A stretch of DNA of 64,000 bases from JAJFJD01 sp965228975 (lineage in GTDB: Bacteria; Pseudomonadota; Alphaproteobacteria; UBA8366): the NCBI GenBank assembly GCA_965228975.1, contig OZ245851.1, positions 4,154,001 to 4,218,000 on the forward strand, given 5' to 3'. A program made the position numbers and the translations under genes. The notes under the pieces were generated by a model, which saw only the letters and a program-made list of their open reading frames with translations, had not been told where the DNA came from and made no database searches. Of the stretch, positions 16,253-25,803 are shown in pieces. How positions within the stretch are numbered: the first letter of the stretch is position 1; every line of letters starts with the position of its first letter.

Positions 16253-17764
16253 TTAGTCCCAGGGCGCTTCCGCCGCGGCATTGCGGCCGGCGATGCGGCC
16301 GAAGCCCAGGCATTCCCCGATGTTGCCGGTGCCTTGATAAAGATAGCTGTAGATCGAGCCGAGTTCGCCTGCGCTGTAAAGCCGCGGTATCGGGTCGCCG
16401 TTCGGCTGCAACACCTCGCTACGCTCGTTCCGGCGCGGCCCGCCCTGCGTGTTGAGCATCGACGGCGACAATTCCACGGCGTAGAAGGGGGCCTGCGCCA
16501 ACGGCTGAAGCATCAGCTTGCGGCCGAAATCCGCATCCTCGCCGGCGGCACAATGATCGTTCCACCGCGCGACGGACGCCTCCAGCGCGGACGGGTCGAG
16601 GCCGATCGTTTCGGCAAGTCCCGCCACCGTGTCCGCCGACTTTATCCATCCCTTCGCCAGTTCGGCGCTGTTGTCGTCGCTCCAATCGTACTTGTCGACG
16701 ACCGGGTTCCAGCCATGGCTCGGATTCTTGTCGTAGAGCGGCCCGGCCGACATCATGTCCTGATCGAACACCAGGAACATCGGTGTCGGCGTCGCCAACG
16801 GCTTCCACTTACCGTTCATCGGCACCTTGCCGTGACGCGTCTTGAACTTCTCGTCGGCGAAGCGGTTGCCGTCCGGCCCGACGACGATCATGCCGCCCGC
16901 CATCACCTTGCTGAAATGCAGCGCCTGCATCGAGAAGGTGGTGGGATACTCCGGCACCTTGAGCGCCATCGACGGCCCGGCGAAATTGTTCATATGCCAA
17001 AGGTCGGCACCCACGGCCATCGCCATGGTGATCCCGTCGCCCTCGTTATAAGGGCTGCCCGACGTGTAGCAGTACGGCATGCCCGGCAGGTAGTTGCGGA
17101 TCATTTCCTGATTGTTCTCGAATCCGCCGCATGTCAGCACCACCGCCTTGCGCGCCTTCACCGCGATCGGCTTGCCGTTCCGTTCCGCGTGGATGCCAAG
17201 AATTTCCCGCGTGATACGGTTCTGGATCAGTTCGCGGCCCGGCGTTTCGTAGAGTATCTCGATCGGTCGTTCCTTGACGAGACTCTCGAACCGTTTCCAG
17301 GTCAGCGAATAGCCGTAGGTCGGACCGTCGTGGAACTTATGGACACAGTCGGAGCCGGGCAGGTCCGGGAACTCGATCCCTTCCGGCGGATGCTGATGCT
17401 CCTGCGGGTCGCCGCCCAGACTCGCGAGCCACTCATTGTTCCGGCACATTTCGTCGGCCCAGACGCGGATCATCTTTTCCGGCACCGTATACGAACCGCA
17501 CAGCGCGGTCAGATAGGTCGCCGCACTCTCCGCCGAGGATGTATTCAGATAGCCCTGCCCCGCGACCCGCGTGTTGCCGCCTTCCTGGCCCTCCGGCGCC
17601 TTCTCGAGGATCAACACCTCGTCGCCCAGGTCGTGCGCGGTCACCGCCGCCGCGACGCCGGCGGCGCCGAACCCGACAACGACGACATCCGCTTCGTGAT
17701 CCCAGCTTTCCGGCACGAAATATTCGTGCCCTGCTCCGTTCTCCATGCCGATCCGCTCCGTCAC
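16253..17764 (-). CDS. FAD-dependent oxidoreductase (fumarate reductase/ketosteroid dehydrogenase-like)
   Basis: The 503-residue flavoprotein begins with GTG at 17764 overlapping the upstream stop (or ATG at 17746). A Rossmann motif VVVVGFGAAGVAAAV (residues 27-41) and LEKAPEGQEGGNTRVAGQGY mark the FAD_binding_2 family, and the C-terminus YSAGELGSIYSYLYQGTGNI closes the FAD site. Relatives include fumarate reductase-like, tricarballylate and 3-ketosteroid dehydrogenases. No signal peptide is visible. It is coupled to a 2-hydroxyacid dehydrogenase gene. The substrate is not known. Confidence 0.88.
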   Translation of the reverse strand: MTERIGMENGAGHEYFVPESWDHEADVVVVGFGAAGVAAAVTAHDLGDEVLILEKAPEGQEGGNTRVAGQGYLNTSSAESAATYLTALCGSYTVPEKMIRVWADEMCRNNEWLASLGGDPQEHQHPPEGIEFPDLPGSDCVHKFHDGPTYGYSLTWKRFESLVKERPIEILYETPGRELIQNRITREILGIHAERNGKPIAVKARKAVVLTCGGFENNQEMIRNYLPGMPYCYTSGSPYNEGDGITMAMAVGADLWHMNNFAGPSMALKVPEYPTTFSMQALHFSKVMAGGMIVVGPDGNRFADEKFKTRHGKVPMNGKWKPLATPTPMFLVFDQDMMSAGPLYDKNPSHGWNPVVDKYDWSDDNSAELAKGWIKSADTVAGLAETIGLDPSALEASVARWNDHCAAGEDADFGRKLMLQPLAQAPFYAVELSPSMLNTQGGPRRNERSEVLQPNGDPIPRLYSAGELGSIYSYLYQGTGNIGECLGFGRIAGRNAAAEAPWD

Positions 17765-18726
17765 TCTTCCAGTTCGGGCACGACCCAGAGCGGCGCCTCG
17801 CCGCGCGCCACCCGCTGTACATTGTCGAACGCGTTTCGCACCCGCGCCGTGTTGCTTTCGAAAGTCGGGCCGGCCAAATGCGCGGTCAGGATGACATTCT
17901 CAAGACCGAACAACGGATTGTCCGCCTGCGGCGGTTCCTGGTCGAACACGTCCAGGCCTGCCGCCGAAATCACGCCGGTGGTCAACGCCGTGTGCAGAGC
18001 GACCTCGTCGATCACCGGCCCGCGCGCGGTGTTCACCAGGATCGAGGACGGCTTCATCAACGCCAGTTCCTCCGCACCGATCATATGATGGGTGGACTCA
18101 TTCAACGGCGTGTGCAGCGTGACCACGTCGGACAGGCGCAAAAGTTCACGCAGCAGACGGAACCGCACGTTCAGCGCATCTTCTTCGTCCTCGCGCAGGC
18201 GCGCGATGTCGTAATAAATGACCTCCATCCCGAAGGCTTGTGCGAGACGGGCGGTCTTCTTGCCGATGGTGCCGAGACCGACCACGCCAAGCGTGCGGCC
18301 GCGCAGCTCATGGACCCGCGGCGTCTCGTTGCCGCGCCATCGGCCCGCCGACACGCTGGTGTGCTGCCGGACAAGCTGTCGCGAGACCGCAAGCGCGAGC
18401 AAAATCGCGTGTTCCGACACAGCGACCGAGTTGGCGCCGCCATTGTTGGCGAGCGGCACCTTGGCAGTACGCGCGGCCTGCAAATCTGCCTTGTCGTACC
18501 CGGCGCTCAGCAATTGCACGAGCTTGAGCTTGGGCCCGGTCGTATAGAGTTCCTCGTCCACCAGACCGTCGACGAAGCCGACCAAGAATTCCGCGTCGCG
18601 CATCGCCTCCTTGTACTCGGCGCTGCGGGCTGGGGCGACAACGAGGTCGAAACCCGACGGCGCCATTTCGCGCGCGACATCGGCGGCGTCCGGAAAATCG
18701 GTCACAAAAACGATTCTAGGATCCAT
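17761..18726 (-). CDS. D-2-hydroxyacid dehydrogenase, NAD-dependent
   Basis: The 321-residue protein has the NAD-binding GVVGLGTIGKKTARLAQAFG near residue 147 and the catalytic landmarks of the family: NTARGPVIDE (Arg), an acidic residue in the DVFDQEPP region, and His in ILTAHLAG. It reduces 2-keto acids or oxidises D-2-hydroxyacids. It is the first gene of a two-gene unit with the flavoprotein, overlapping it by 4 nt. The 206-bp gap to the divergent dioxygenase gene (18727-18932) is likely a bidirectional promoter; I saw no clear operator. Confidence 0.92.
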   Translation of the reverse strand: MDPRIVFVTDFPDAADVAREMAPSGFDLVVAPARSAEYKEAMRDAEFLVGFVDGLVDEELYTTGPKLKLVQLLSAGYDKADLQAARTAKVPLANNGGANSVAVSEHAILLALAVSRQLVRQHTSVSAGRWRGNETPRVHELRGRTLGVVGLGTIGKKTARLAQAFGMEVIYYDIARLREDEEDALNVRFRLLRELLRLSDVVTLHTPLNESTHHMIGAEELALMKPSSILVNTARGPVIDEVALHTALTTGVISAAGLDVFDQEPPQADNPLFGLENVILTAHLAGPTFESNTARVRNAFDNVQRVARGEAPLWVVPELEE

Positions 18727-18932
18727 AAATCCTCCTAAACCTCTTCATTTTGCAGGGGAAGCCCGGCCGACCGCCACGGGCATTACCGCCAATTCAATCG
18801 TCCGCAGTATATTGCGAGAGCTCAATCTGCCCAAATCGAGGGGGCCGAGAGGATTGCGTTGTTTGGCCGGACCCCAGCCAGGCCGTATAGTTCTCGATGG
18901 GCAGTCAACCTCGATACGACGGGAGTCGGAGC

Positions 18933-19832
18933 ATGGGACTCGAAGTTCACCCGACGGGATATGATGTCGGCGCGGAGATCAAAGGCGTCGATCTAGCCAA
19001 GCCGCTGACGGCCGAGACTGTCGCGCAGATTGAAGAGGCATTCCGAGCCCACCAGGTTCTGTTGTTTCGCGGCCCTGTATTGGAGCCGCAGCCCTTCGTG
19101 GACTTCTCGGCCAGCTTCGGCGCGCTCCGCCGCCATATCCAAGCAGCGTTCCGGCATCCGACGGTGCCCGAGATCGTCTACAACCGGAACGTGGACGACG
19201 ACGGCGAATTCGACGAGGCGGGGGCAAGCCGGGGTGTTACCAACAACCTGCGCGAAGGTTGGCATTCCGATTCCTCATACGAGGATCCGCCCGTCAAGGC
19301 GACCTCGGTCCATGCACTCGAAATTCCGTCAAGCGGCGGCAATACCTGCTTCGCCAGTGCCTACCGGGCCTACGAAATGCTGCCCGCCGCTTTCAAGGAG
19401 CGGGTCAAGGACCTGAAGGCGGAGTTCGCCCTCGGCCGCAACAAGCGTAACGACCAGACCAAGGCATTGACGGCAAAACTCCCGAAACGCGCCAAGGAGG
19501 AGCCTACCGTGGCGCACCCGGTCGTCTGCCGGCACCCGGAGACCGGCCGGCCGGCGATCTTCGCCAACCCCCTGATTACAGTGCGGATACTGGATGTCAG
19601 CGAATCGGAGAGCGAAGACATCCTGGAGACGCTGTTCGACCACATCCACGCCGCCGGAACCCGCGCCGAGCATTGGGAGCACCAGTGGCAGGTGGGCGAC
19701 ACGCTGATGTGGGACAACCGAGGCGGCTTGATGCATTCGGGGCGCAAGGACTACCCGCTGAACGAACGGCGCATCATGTTTCGCTGCGCGATCGGCGCCA
19801 GTCCGATCGAAGCCTATGCGGCCGCGGCCTGA
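18933..19832 (+). CDS. TauD/TfdA-family Fe(II)/2-oxoglutarate dioxygenase (1)
   Basis: From the ATG at 18933 (GGGAGTCGGAGC upstream; an in-frame ATG at 18897 has no such site) the protein is 299 residues. It opens like TauD (YDVGAEIKGVDLAKPLTAE), has the iron-binding HSD (His111, Asp113) and the distal His/Arg region WDNRGGLMHSGRKDYPLNER. Such enzymes hydroxylate sulfonates, phenoxy acids or other small substrates with 2-oxoglutarate and O2. It is followed 33 nt later by an ornithine cyclodeaminase-like gene. Confidence 0.93.
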   Translation: MGLEVHPTGYDVGAEIKGVDLAKPLTAETVAQIEEAFRAHQVLLFRGPVLEPQPFVDFSASFGALRRHIQAAFRHPTVPEIVYNRNVDDDGEFDEAGASRGVTNNLREGWHSDSSYEDPPVKATSVHALEIPSSGGNTCFASAYRAYEMLPAAFKERVKDLKAEFALGRNKRNDQTKALTAKLPKRAKEEPTVAHPVVCRHPETGRPAIFANPLITVRILDVSESESEDILETLFDHIHAAGTRAEHWEHQWQVGDTLMWDNRGGLMHSGRKDYPLNERRIMFRCAIGASPIEAYAAAA

Positions 19833-19865
19833 GTCAATGCCGATACCGGCAGCGACCGTGGCAGC

Positions 19866-20942
19866 ATGACACTCCTGCTTTCAAACGACGACGCGTCGGC
19901 ACTGTTGGACATGAGCGCCTGCATCGAGGCGCTCGATACGGCCTATCGGGACGTCGCCAACGGACTCGCCGTCGCGGGGACGCGCGGTGAAATCCTGACC
20001 AAGACCGACGACCCCGACGCCGCCTACCAGCTCAAATCCATGAGCGCGACAATCGCCAGCCTCGAGATGGGATCGGTGCGGATCAATTCCGATATCCTGA
20101 CCTGGCCGGACATCGGCGGCGGCCGACGCCGGGTGAAGGCGCCGCGCGCACCGGGCAACCGTTGGACCGGCCTCGTGCTGCTGTTCAGCACGGTGACCGG
20201 CGAGCCGCTGGCGATCTTCCCCGATGGCGTGCTGCAACGCATGCGGGTCGCGGCGGCGTCCGGTCTCGGCGTGAAATACATGGCGCGCGACGATGCCCGG
20301 ACCGTCGCCTTGCTCGGCTCCGGATGGCAGGCGGGCAGCCAGATCCTCGCCGTGACCGCCCTGCGCGACATTACGCAGATCCGCTGCTTCAGTCCGAACG
20401 TGGCGCGACGGCGAGACTTCTGTGACACGATGGCGGCGAAGATCGACACCAACCTTGTCGCCGCCGAAACGGCGGCCGAAGCGGTCGACGGCGCGGACAT
20501 CGTGCTGTGCGCCACCAACAGCCTGGACCCCGTCCTCGATCCGGCCTGGATCGCACCGGGCATGCATATCGGCTGCATCCGGGACGGTGAGCTGCCGCCC
20601 GCCGCGATCCGCGCCTGCGATCGTGTAGCAATGCACGACCCGAAAAGCATCTCGACCAAACACTACGACGTCACGCACGGCCTGCATGTGCCCGACATGG
20701 ACAAACAGGCGGCCGCCTCGGCCGATCTCGATTTTCTCGCCACGGTGCCGACCGCCTTCGACTTCGCCGCGGGAAACGCGGTCGGTCGCGAGTCATCCGA
20801 CGAGACGACCTGTTTTCTCAATCTGCGGGGCCTGGCGGTGCAGTTCACGGCCGTCGGGTCGGTGCTGTATCACGCCGCCCGTGCCGCCGGGGCGGGCCGC
20901 GACCTGCCGACCGACTGGTTCACCGAAGACGTTCATCCTTGA
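19866..20942 (+). CDS. Ornithine cyclodeaminase/mu-crystallin family protein
   Basis: The 358-residue protein has the family pattern: YQLKSMSATIASLEMGSVR substrate region, PDGVLQRMRVAAASGLGVKY, and the Rossmann motif VALLGSGWQAGSQILAV near residue 145. Members bind NAD(P) and act as cyclodeaminases, imino-acid reductases or opine-type dehydrogenases. The product here could process an amino or imino acid. It lies just after a TauD-type dioxygenase and probably shares its transcript. Confidence 0.9.
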   Translation: MTLLLSNDDASALLDMSACIEALDTAYRDVANGLAVAGTRGEILTKTDDPDAAYQLKSMSATIASLEMGSVRINSDILTWPDIGGGRRRVKAPRAPGNRWTGLVLLFSTVTGEPLAIFPDGVLQRMRVAAASGLGVKYMARDDARTVALLGSGWQAGSQILAVTALRDITQIRCFSPNVARRRDFCDTMAAKIDTNLVAAETAAEAVDGADIVLCATNSLDPVLDPAWIAPGMHIGCIRDGELPPAAIRACDRVAMHDPKSISTKHYDVTHGLHVPDMDKQAAASADLDFLATVPTAFDFAAGNAVGRESSDETTCFLNLRGLAVQFTAVGSVLYHAARAAGAGRDLPTDWFTEDVHP

Positions 20943-20951
20943 CGGGGATCG

Positions 20952-21980
20952 TTACGGCGCCGGGGCCTGGGTCGGCACGCCTTGCCGCGCGCCGGCGTTG
21001 TAGCGGTCGGCAAACGCCGGTGCCAATTCGCGGCCTTCCCAAAGATTGATCCACAACCGCAGGAGCAGCCGTTTGGCGGCGGGCGGTTCGGCATCTTCGT
21101 ATGGCGTGCGGGAATGCAGAACGACGAAATTGTTCAGAAGCTGCAAGTCGCCCGGCTGAAACGTCATCCTCAGGTGATAGGCGGGGTCGTTGGCACGGTC
21201 CTCGATCAGGCGCAGCGCCGTGTGCTGCAACGGTGACAGCGGCTCACCCATCTTTTCCGCCGCCGTCTCGATCGCCTTCGAATTGAACCGGCAGCTCATG
21301 CGGCCCTTATGATAGCTGTAGACCGGGACTCGATTGCGGGTGACTTCAGTCAGCTTGCCCGTCACGCCCTCGCCGCGCACATCGTAGTGGAAGCCGTCAT
21401 AAAGCGCATCCAAACATTCCGGCGCATCGCGCAGGATCGAATTGAAGATCGCGGTCGCGCTGGCAATGATGCTCTCCCCACCCCGCTGCGCGGGCCGGAC
21501 GCACAACAGCCCGACCAGGTCGGCGGAATCGTTATGCGGCCGCAACCCGGCGCTCGTCGTGTAGCCCCGGACATTCGGCTGCGAGATATCGAACCCGAGA
21601 TCGGTCACATGACCGATGAGGTCGCCGCGGCCATTCTGCGAGATCACTTCGCCGAGATGAGCGCCGAGTCCCCAATACAAGAGATTCAAATCTTCCGCGG
21701 AAACCTCTTCCACGGGCAGCCCCCGCAACAAGACAAAGCCCCGTCCGTTCTCCAACTCGTCGCTCGCCTCCCGTAGGACCGCCCCGAGCCGCGGCAACGC
21801 GAAATCTTCCTTGGAAATCTCCGGCACGGACAATCCCCGCCGCTTCACCGTTACCACCGCATCGTTTAGGTCGGCGATATGCTCTGCGGTCAGATGGACG
21901 ATCCAATTCTCGGATTTCTCGAAATCCGGGCCGACCCAAACCGATCGTTCCGTCAGGGGTGTTTCACGTCGTTCGATCAT
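20952..21980 (-). CDS. TauD/TfdA-family dioxygenase (2)
   Basis: The start at 21980 follows GAGGAAG and gives 342 residues; a longer frame to 22037 is less likely. The iron site is HND (in LRPHNDSADLVGLL) with the distal histidine in NNFVVLHSRTPYED and an Arg shortly after. The protein belongs to the longer branch of the family (FEKSENWIVHLTAEHIADLN start), often annotated TauD/TfdA family without substrate. It converges on the ornithine cyclodeaminase-like gene, with 9 bp between stops. Confidence 0.9.
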   Translation of the reverse strand: MIERRETPLTERSVWVGPDFEKSENWIVHLTAEHIADLNDAVVTVKRRGLSVPEISKEDFALPRLGAVLREASDELENGRGFVLLRGLPVEEVSAEDLNLLYWGLGAHLGEVISQNGRGDLIGHVTDLGFDISQPNVRGYTTSAGLRPHNDSADLVGLLCVRPAQRGGESIIASATAIFNSILRDAPECLDALYDGFHYDVRGEGVTGKLTEVTRNRVPVYSYHKGRMSCRFNSKAIETAAEKMGEPLSPLQHTALRLIEDRANDPAYHLRMTFQPGDLQLLNNFVVLHSRTPYEDAEPPAAKRLLLRLWINLWEGRELAPAFADRYNAGARQGVPTQAPAP

Positions 21981-22048
21981 GGACTTCCTCAATTTTCCCG
22001 GCCCGGTTCTCTCGCTCGTGCCGCCACGGTTACGCACATCGCGGGCGA

Positions 22049-22921
22049 TTAAACCGGCCGGTCGCCCCGTACCTGGGTCCGGCGCATATAACGGCGATAC
22101 TTGTGGTCATCGTATGGGGTGGCGCGATGCATGGTGCAGCGGTTGTCCCAGACAACGAGATCGCCGTTACGCCATTTGTGGCTGTAGACGAATTCGTCCT
22201 GCGTAGCGAAATCGACCAGTTCCGCAACAAGCTCGAGCGCCGCCGCCCGGTCCATCCCTTCAATATCGCGTATATCCGACAGCGCCAGAAAGAGGCCGAG
22301 CCGGCCGGTATCCGGATGCCGCCGCACCAGCGGATGCGACACCGGCGGCACCTCCTTCAATTGCGCGGCGGTCAGGGGCGGCCTGTCGGGATAACGTTCG
22401 GCGTAACTGAAATTGCGGTCATGGATGGCGACCAGGCCATCGATTCGTTGCTTCATCGGTTCCGGTAATGCGGCATAGGCGGCGGTCATGTTGGCGAACT
22501 GTGTGTCCCCGCCTTCCGGTGGGCAATCGTCACCCAGTAAGAAGGTCGCCAACATCGGCCGTTCCTTGAACGACTGGTCGGTGTGCCAAACCATGCCCGA
22601 TTTATGGGCTCCCACATATTTCCCGTTCTTCCGGTCGTTGCTGAGGATTCGGATTTCGGGCTGCGATTTCTTGAGGTGTTCCGACAGGTGATGGATGTCC
22701 ATCGGCCCGAACCGCTCGGTAAAGGCCAGCAGCGCCGCGTCATCCAATTGCTGATTGCGAAATACCAGAACCGCGTGTTCGAGAAACAAGGAACGAATGT
22801 GCTCGAAATCCGTATCCGACAGCGGCTGCGAGAGGTCGAGCCCGCTGATTTCACCGGCGAAAACGGGGGTCATTCGTCGGGCGGTCCCGGACCACTCCGT
22901 CGCTTCACCAAAGGCGATCAT
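22049..22921 (-). CDS. TauD/TfdA-family dioxygenase (3)
   Basis: The 290-residue protein shows the typical start TPVFAGEISGLDLSQPLSD, the HTD iron motif in GMVWHTDQSFKERPMLATFL, and the C-terminal WDNRCTMHRATPYDDHKYRR with the distal His and 2-oxoglutarate-binding Arg. It has a GGGAG ribosome-binding site. It lies 68 nt upstream of dioxygenase 2 and may be co-transcribed with it. Confidence 0.93.
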   Translation of the reverse strand: MIAFGEATEWSGTARRMTPVFAGEISGLDLSQPLSDTDFEHIRSLFLEHAVLVFRNQQLDDAALLAFTERFGPMDIHHLSEHLKKSQPEIRILSNDRKNGKYVGAHKSGMVWHTDQSFKERPMLATFLLGDDCPPEGGDTQFANMTAAYAALPEPMKQRIDGLVAIHDRNFSYAERYPDRPPLTAAQLKEVPPVSHPLVRRHPDTGRLGLFLALSDIRDIEGMDRAAALELVAELVDFATQDEFVYSHKWRNGDLVVWDNRCTMHRATPYDDHKYRRYMRRTQVRGDRPV

Positions 22922-23003
22922 AGCATCGGCTCCCGTTGCGAATACGAACGAACCGATTATAGCCGAATCTCAACCGTCAGGCATGGTGCGGCGTCGCGCC
23001 GGT

Positions 23004-24221
23004 CTACTTCGTCGCGGCGGCGGTCTTGACGGTCGCTTGCGGGTCGTTTCGGGTTCGGGACCGGTCGATGGCGGACCGATAGATTTCCATGAACCGGTCG
23101 AAGTTCCGGCCGGCGGTGTATTTGTCGAGAAAATCCTGACGCACCGCGGTCCGCATCGACGGGCGATCCACCGTCGCCGAGAAGGCCTTGGTCACCGCTG
23201 CGGCGAAGTCTTCATCGTCGCCCGGACGGAACATGAATCCGGTCCGGCCGTCTTCGATCATTTCGGCGGCCGCGCCCAACCGCGCCGCGATGACCGGTGT
23301 GCCCTTCGCAAGAGATTCGATGATCACCCGCGGGCACCCCTCGTACCATTCCGACGGGAAAACCAGGTACTCGGCCTTGCCGAGCAGCTCCATCACATCC
23401 GCCGGTTCCTGCCATCCAAGAACCTCGACATTCCCGTCCTGCTCGGCACGCCGTTCCACGTCGGGCATCAACGGCCCCGTGCCGACGATTTTCAGGGGAA
23501 TTTCCACGTTCAGCCGCTTCCAGGCATTCAGCATCGTATCGACGCCTTTTTCGGGCGCCAGCCGCCCGATGAAAAGACCATATCCGCCGCCGCCCGGACC
23601 AATTTCGGGCGTCGGATGGATGGAGTTGCTCTTGATGTGTACCTTATCGGCGGGCAACCCGGCTTCCACGAACTTGTCGTGCGAGAACTGTGTCAGCGCG
23701 ATGTACGCGTCGACCTTGTCACGCCAGGTTCCGATTCCCTTGTTGATCGCAACCATCGACGCCACGGCGAACGAACCAACGACCGATCCGCGGTAACAGC
23801 CGTGCACCACACCCGGCCACGGCACCGCCTTGCCGACACAATCCTCACAGACCCCACCATTCCTGGACAGGGTTCCCGGCAGACAGGTCAGCCGGAAGTT
23901 GCGGAGTGACTGCACGACGGCGACCCCTTCATGCGCAGCGGCGTAGTAGGCCGATGGCGAAATCAGGGGGAAGAAATTCTGGACATGCATCACATCGAAA
24001 TGGTCGCTGCGCAGGATGTCGCGAACCTTACGATAGGAATAGGGCGACCAGATCGATCCCAACGCCGTTCTGGCTCTTCCGATTTCTTGGACCCGGGTAT
24101 TGTTTTCCTCGTAGGTCACGACCTCGCAGCCGTTGCTCCTAAGGAGTTCGGCTTCCATTTGGAAAGACGTGTCTTCACCGCCCCGCTCCAAATAGCGGTT
24201 ATGAAGCATCAATATGCGCAT
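23004..24221 (-). CDS. Glycosyltransferase family 4 (GT-B)
   Basis: From the ATG at 24221, preceded by GGAAGA, the protein is 405 residues. It begins MRILMLHNRYLERGGEDTS (nucleotide-free acceptor domain) and has the C-terminal donor-binding blocks GRLAPEKGVDTMLNAW, EWYEGCPRVIIESLAKGTPV and GFMFRPGDDEDFA, including the E-x7-E pattern. Such enzymes add sugars from nucleotide-sugars to lipopolysaccharide, capsule or exopolysaccharide. It is divergent from an ATP-grasp gene, which also points to cell-surface polymers. 24222-24447 is an AT-rich intergenic stretch that must contain both promoters. Confidence 0.9.
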   Translation of the reverse strand: MRILMLHNRYLERGGEDTSFQMEAELLRSNGCEVVTYEENNTRVQEIGRARTALGSIWSPYSYRKVRDILRSDHFDVMHVQNFFPLISPSAYYAAAHEGVAVVQSLRNFRLTCLPGTLSRNGGVCEDCVGKAVPWPGVVHGCYRGSVVGSFAVASMVAINKGIGTWRDKVDAYIALTQFSHDKFVEAGLPADKVHIKSNSIHPTPEIGPGGGGYGLFIGRLAPEKGVDTMLNAWKRLNVEIPLKIVGTGPLMPDVERRAEQDGNVEVLGWQEPADVMELLGKAEYLVFPSEWYEGCPRVIIESLAKGTPVIAARLGAAAEMIEDGRTGFMFRPGDDEDFAAAVTKAFSATVDRPSMRTAVRQDFLDKYTAGRNFDRFMEIYRSAIDRSRTRNDPQATVKTAAATK

Positions 24222-24447
24222 CGTCTTCCATCGTTTTGGGCCGGACAGCCGACGAATTCCATCCAGATATGGATCGAAATCGGGCATTTCGCTACCCTCA
24301 ATTGGCCGTCATTTAGACGAATCAATCTATACGACCAAAGTATTAACTAATTGTTCTTAATAGATTCTGCCCCGAACGCGGGTGCTTCGCTCTAAAATGC
24401 TCTCAGTGCCGATTGCAATGGATCCGACGGCCGCCGCCCGTAACGGG

Positions 24448-25389
24448 ATGAAACCTATGTATAAAAAAATTTGGGCATCTCTCCTTTCGATCATACCACG
24501 CAACCGGTTCGGTGATTTTGTGGCCGGCCTGATCCATTTCATGCTGCGCCACCGGCGCATCCCCAATTTGCGGTATCCGAAGCTATACAACGATTTTCTA
24601 ATCCGGATTAAGATCGGCGGCACGCTGCATCAGCCGCTACGCGGCACCATCAGCGACAAGCACGATGTGAAGGCGTATCTGCAGGAAAAAGCCGGGCGTT
24701 GCTTCCCCAAGACAATCGCCCTGCTGGATAGCCCGGAAGCCATTCGGAATTATGATTTTCCCGCCGGCTGCATCGTGAAACCTGCGCATTCCTCGGGGTC
24801 CGTGATCCGGGTGGAGGACGGCGGTCAGGATATCCCCCGCGATGAGATCGCCGGATGGCTGCAGGACGACCTGTACCTGCGCACTCGGGAAGCGAATTAC
24901 CAGCACCTTAGGAAACGGGTCATGGTCGAGGAACTCATCGACTTCGGCGAGGGCGCGCTGGTCGATTACAAGGTCCATTGTTTCTCGGGCAAGCCGCAGC
25001 TTATCGAGGTGATGCGCGGCCGGTTCACCGAGTTGACGGAAAACTACTACTCCCCGACCTGGCACCAACTGCCCATCACCTTCGTCAAGGAGGGCCGCGT
25101 ATACGGGTCGCACGCGCGCGATCCGCGACCGGAGAATCTGGAAGACATGCTGCGGCTATGCGAACGGCTGGCGGAAGACTTCCCGTTCATCCGGGTGGAC
25201 TGCTATACGGACGGAAAGACGATCTATGTCGGCGAACTGACCAATTTGCCGCAAAACGCGGCGGAACGGCTGGTCCGGCCGGAGTTGGAACGGCAATTGG
25301 GCCGGCTGTTCCTGGGCGAGGACGCGGACGACGTTTTCCGCGAGTGCGACATCGACCCATTCCCATCCGTCGAAACCGCCCGCGCCTGA
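24448..25389 (+). CDS. TupA-like ATP-grasp protein
   Basis: About 313 residues from ATG 24448; nearby ATGs at 24397, 24418 and 24457 and a GTG at 24382 leave the start uncertain. Visible landmarks of the TupA-like ATP-grasp family are CIVKPAHSSGSVIRV (ATP-binding lysine), RVMVEELIDFG, LVDYKVHCFSGKPQLIEVM and FIRVDCYTDGKTIYVGELT (metal-binding acidic residues). TupA acts in teichuronopeptide synthesis. Gram-negative homologues sit in polysaccharide loci and probably attach an amino acid to a sugar polymer. Divergent from the GT4 gene. Confidence 0.82.
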   Translation: MKPMYKKIWASLLSIIPRNRFGDFVAGLIHFMLRHRRIPNLRYPKLYNDFLIRIKIGGTLHQPLRGTISDKHDVKAYLQEKAGRCFPKTIALLDSPEAIRNYDFPAGCIVKPAHSSGSVIRVEDGGQDIPRDEIAGWLQDDLYLRTREANYQHLRKRVMVEELIDFGEGALVDYKVHCFSGKPQLIEVMRGRFTELTENYYSPTWHQLPITFVKEGRVYGSHARDPRPENLEDMLRLCERLAEDFPFIRVDCYTDGKTIYVGELTNLPQNAAERLVRPELERQLGRLFLGEDADDVFRECDIDPFPSVETARA

Positions 25390-25488
25390 CACCTCGAACC
25401 ACGATCACGCTTTCCGATTTCGGGGGACAGGATCCACCGGAGCTCACCGCACGAACTCGCGACGGGATTGGTTCGACGGGCGTGACCG

Positions 25489-25800
25489 TCAGATCGGGAT
25501 ATCGACCTCGATCAACGGGGCATGCTGCTGCGCACCGTAGACGTCGGTGTCGCCCAAATCCCCCGCCGAGACCAAACGCGGCAGCGTCGCCTTGAAGGCC
25601 AACCCCGGCTCGTAAACGGTGAACAGGATGTCGTCGACCGACACGTTGTAGAGCTTGGCGAACAGTTCCGGGCAAATCACCCCGGTCGCGTGAACCTTGT
25701 CGAACGTCTCCTTGTCGCCGAAGACGGCGTCGATGGTCAGTTCGAAAGGTCCGGCATTCTTGCTTTTGCAGACAACGGCAATGTCCTTGAGCTTAGGCAT
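25489..25800 (-). CDS. DUF4387 family protein
   Basis: The 103-residue protein (PKLKDIAVVCKSKNAGPFEL ... LYNVSVDDILFTVYEPGLAFKATLPR) matches DUF4387. This small family almost always follows or is fused to DUF1446/AtuA-type proteins. It begins 3 nt after the end of the AtuA-like gene. Function is unknown; the two proteins probably form a complex in a carboxylic-acid or terpene-like degradation route. Confidence 0.85.
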   Translation of the reverse strand: MPKLKDIAVVCKSKNAGPFELTIDAVFGDKETFDKVHATGVICPELFAKLYNVSVDDILFTVYEPGLAFKATLPRLVSAGDLGDTDVYGAQQHAPLIEVDIPI

Positions 25801-25803
25801 CGG

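Noticed and set aside
16334..18088. 584-residue plus-strand open frame antisense to the flavoprotein
   Set aside because: The minus-strand protein carries complete FAD motifs; the antisense frame is His/Arg-rich without homology signs.
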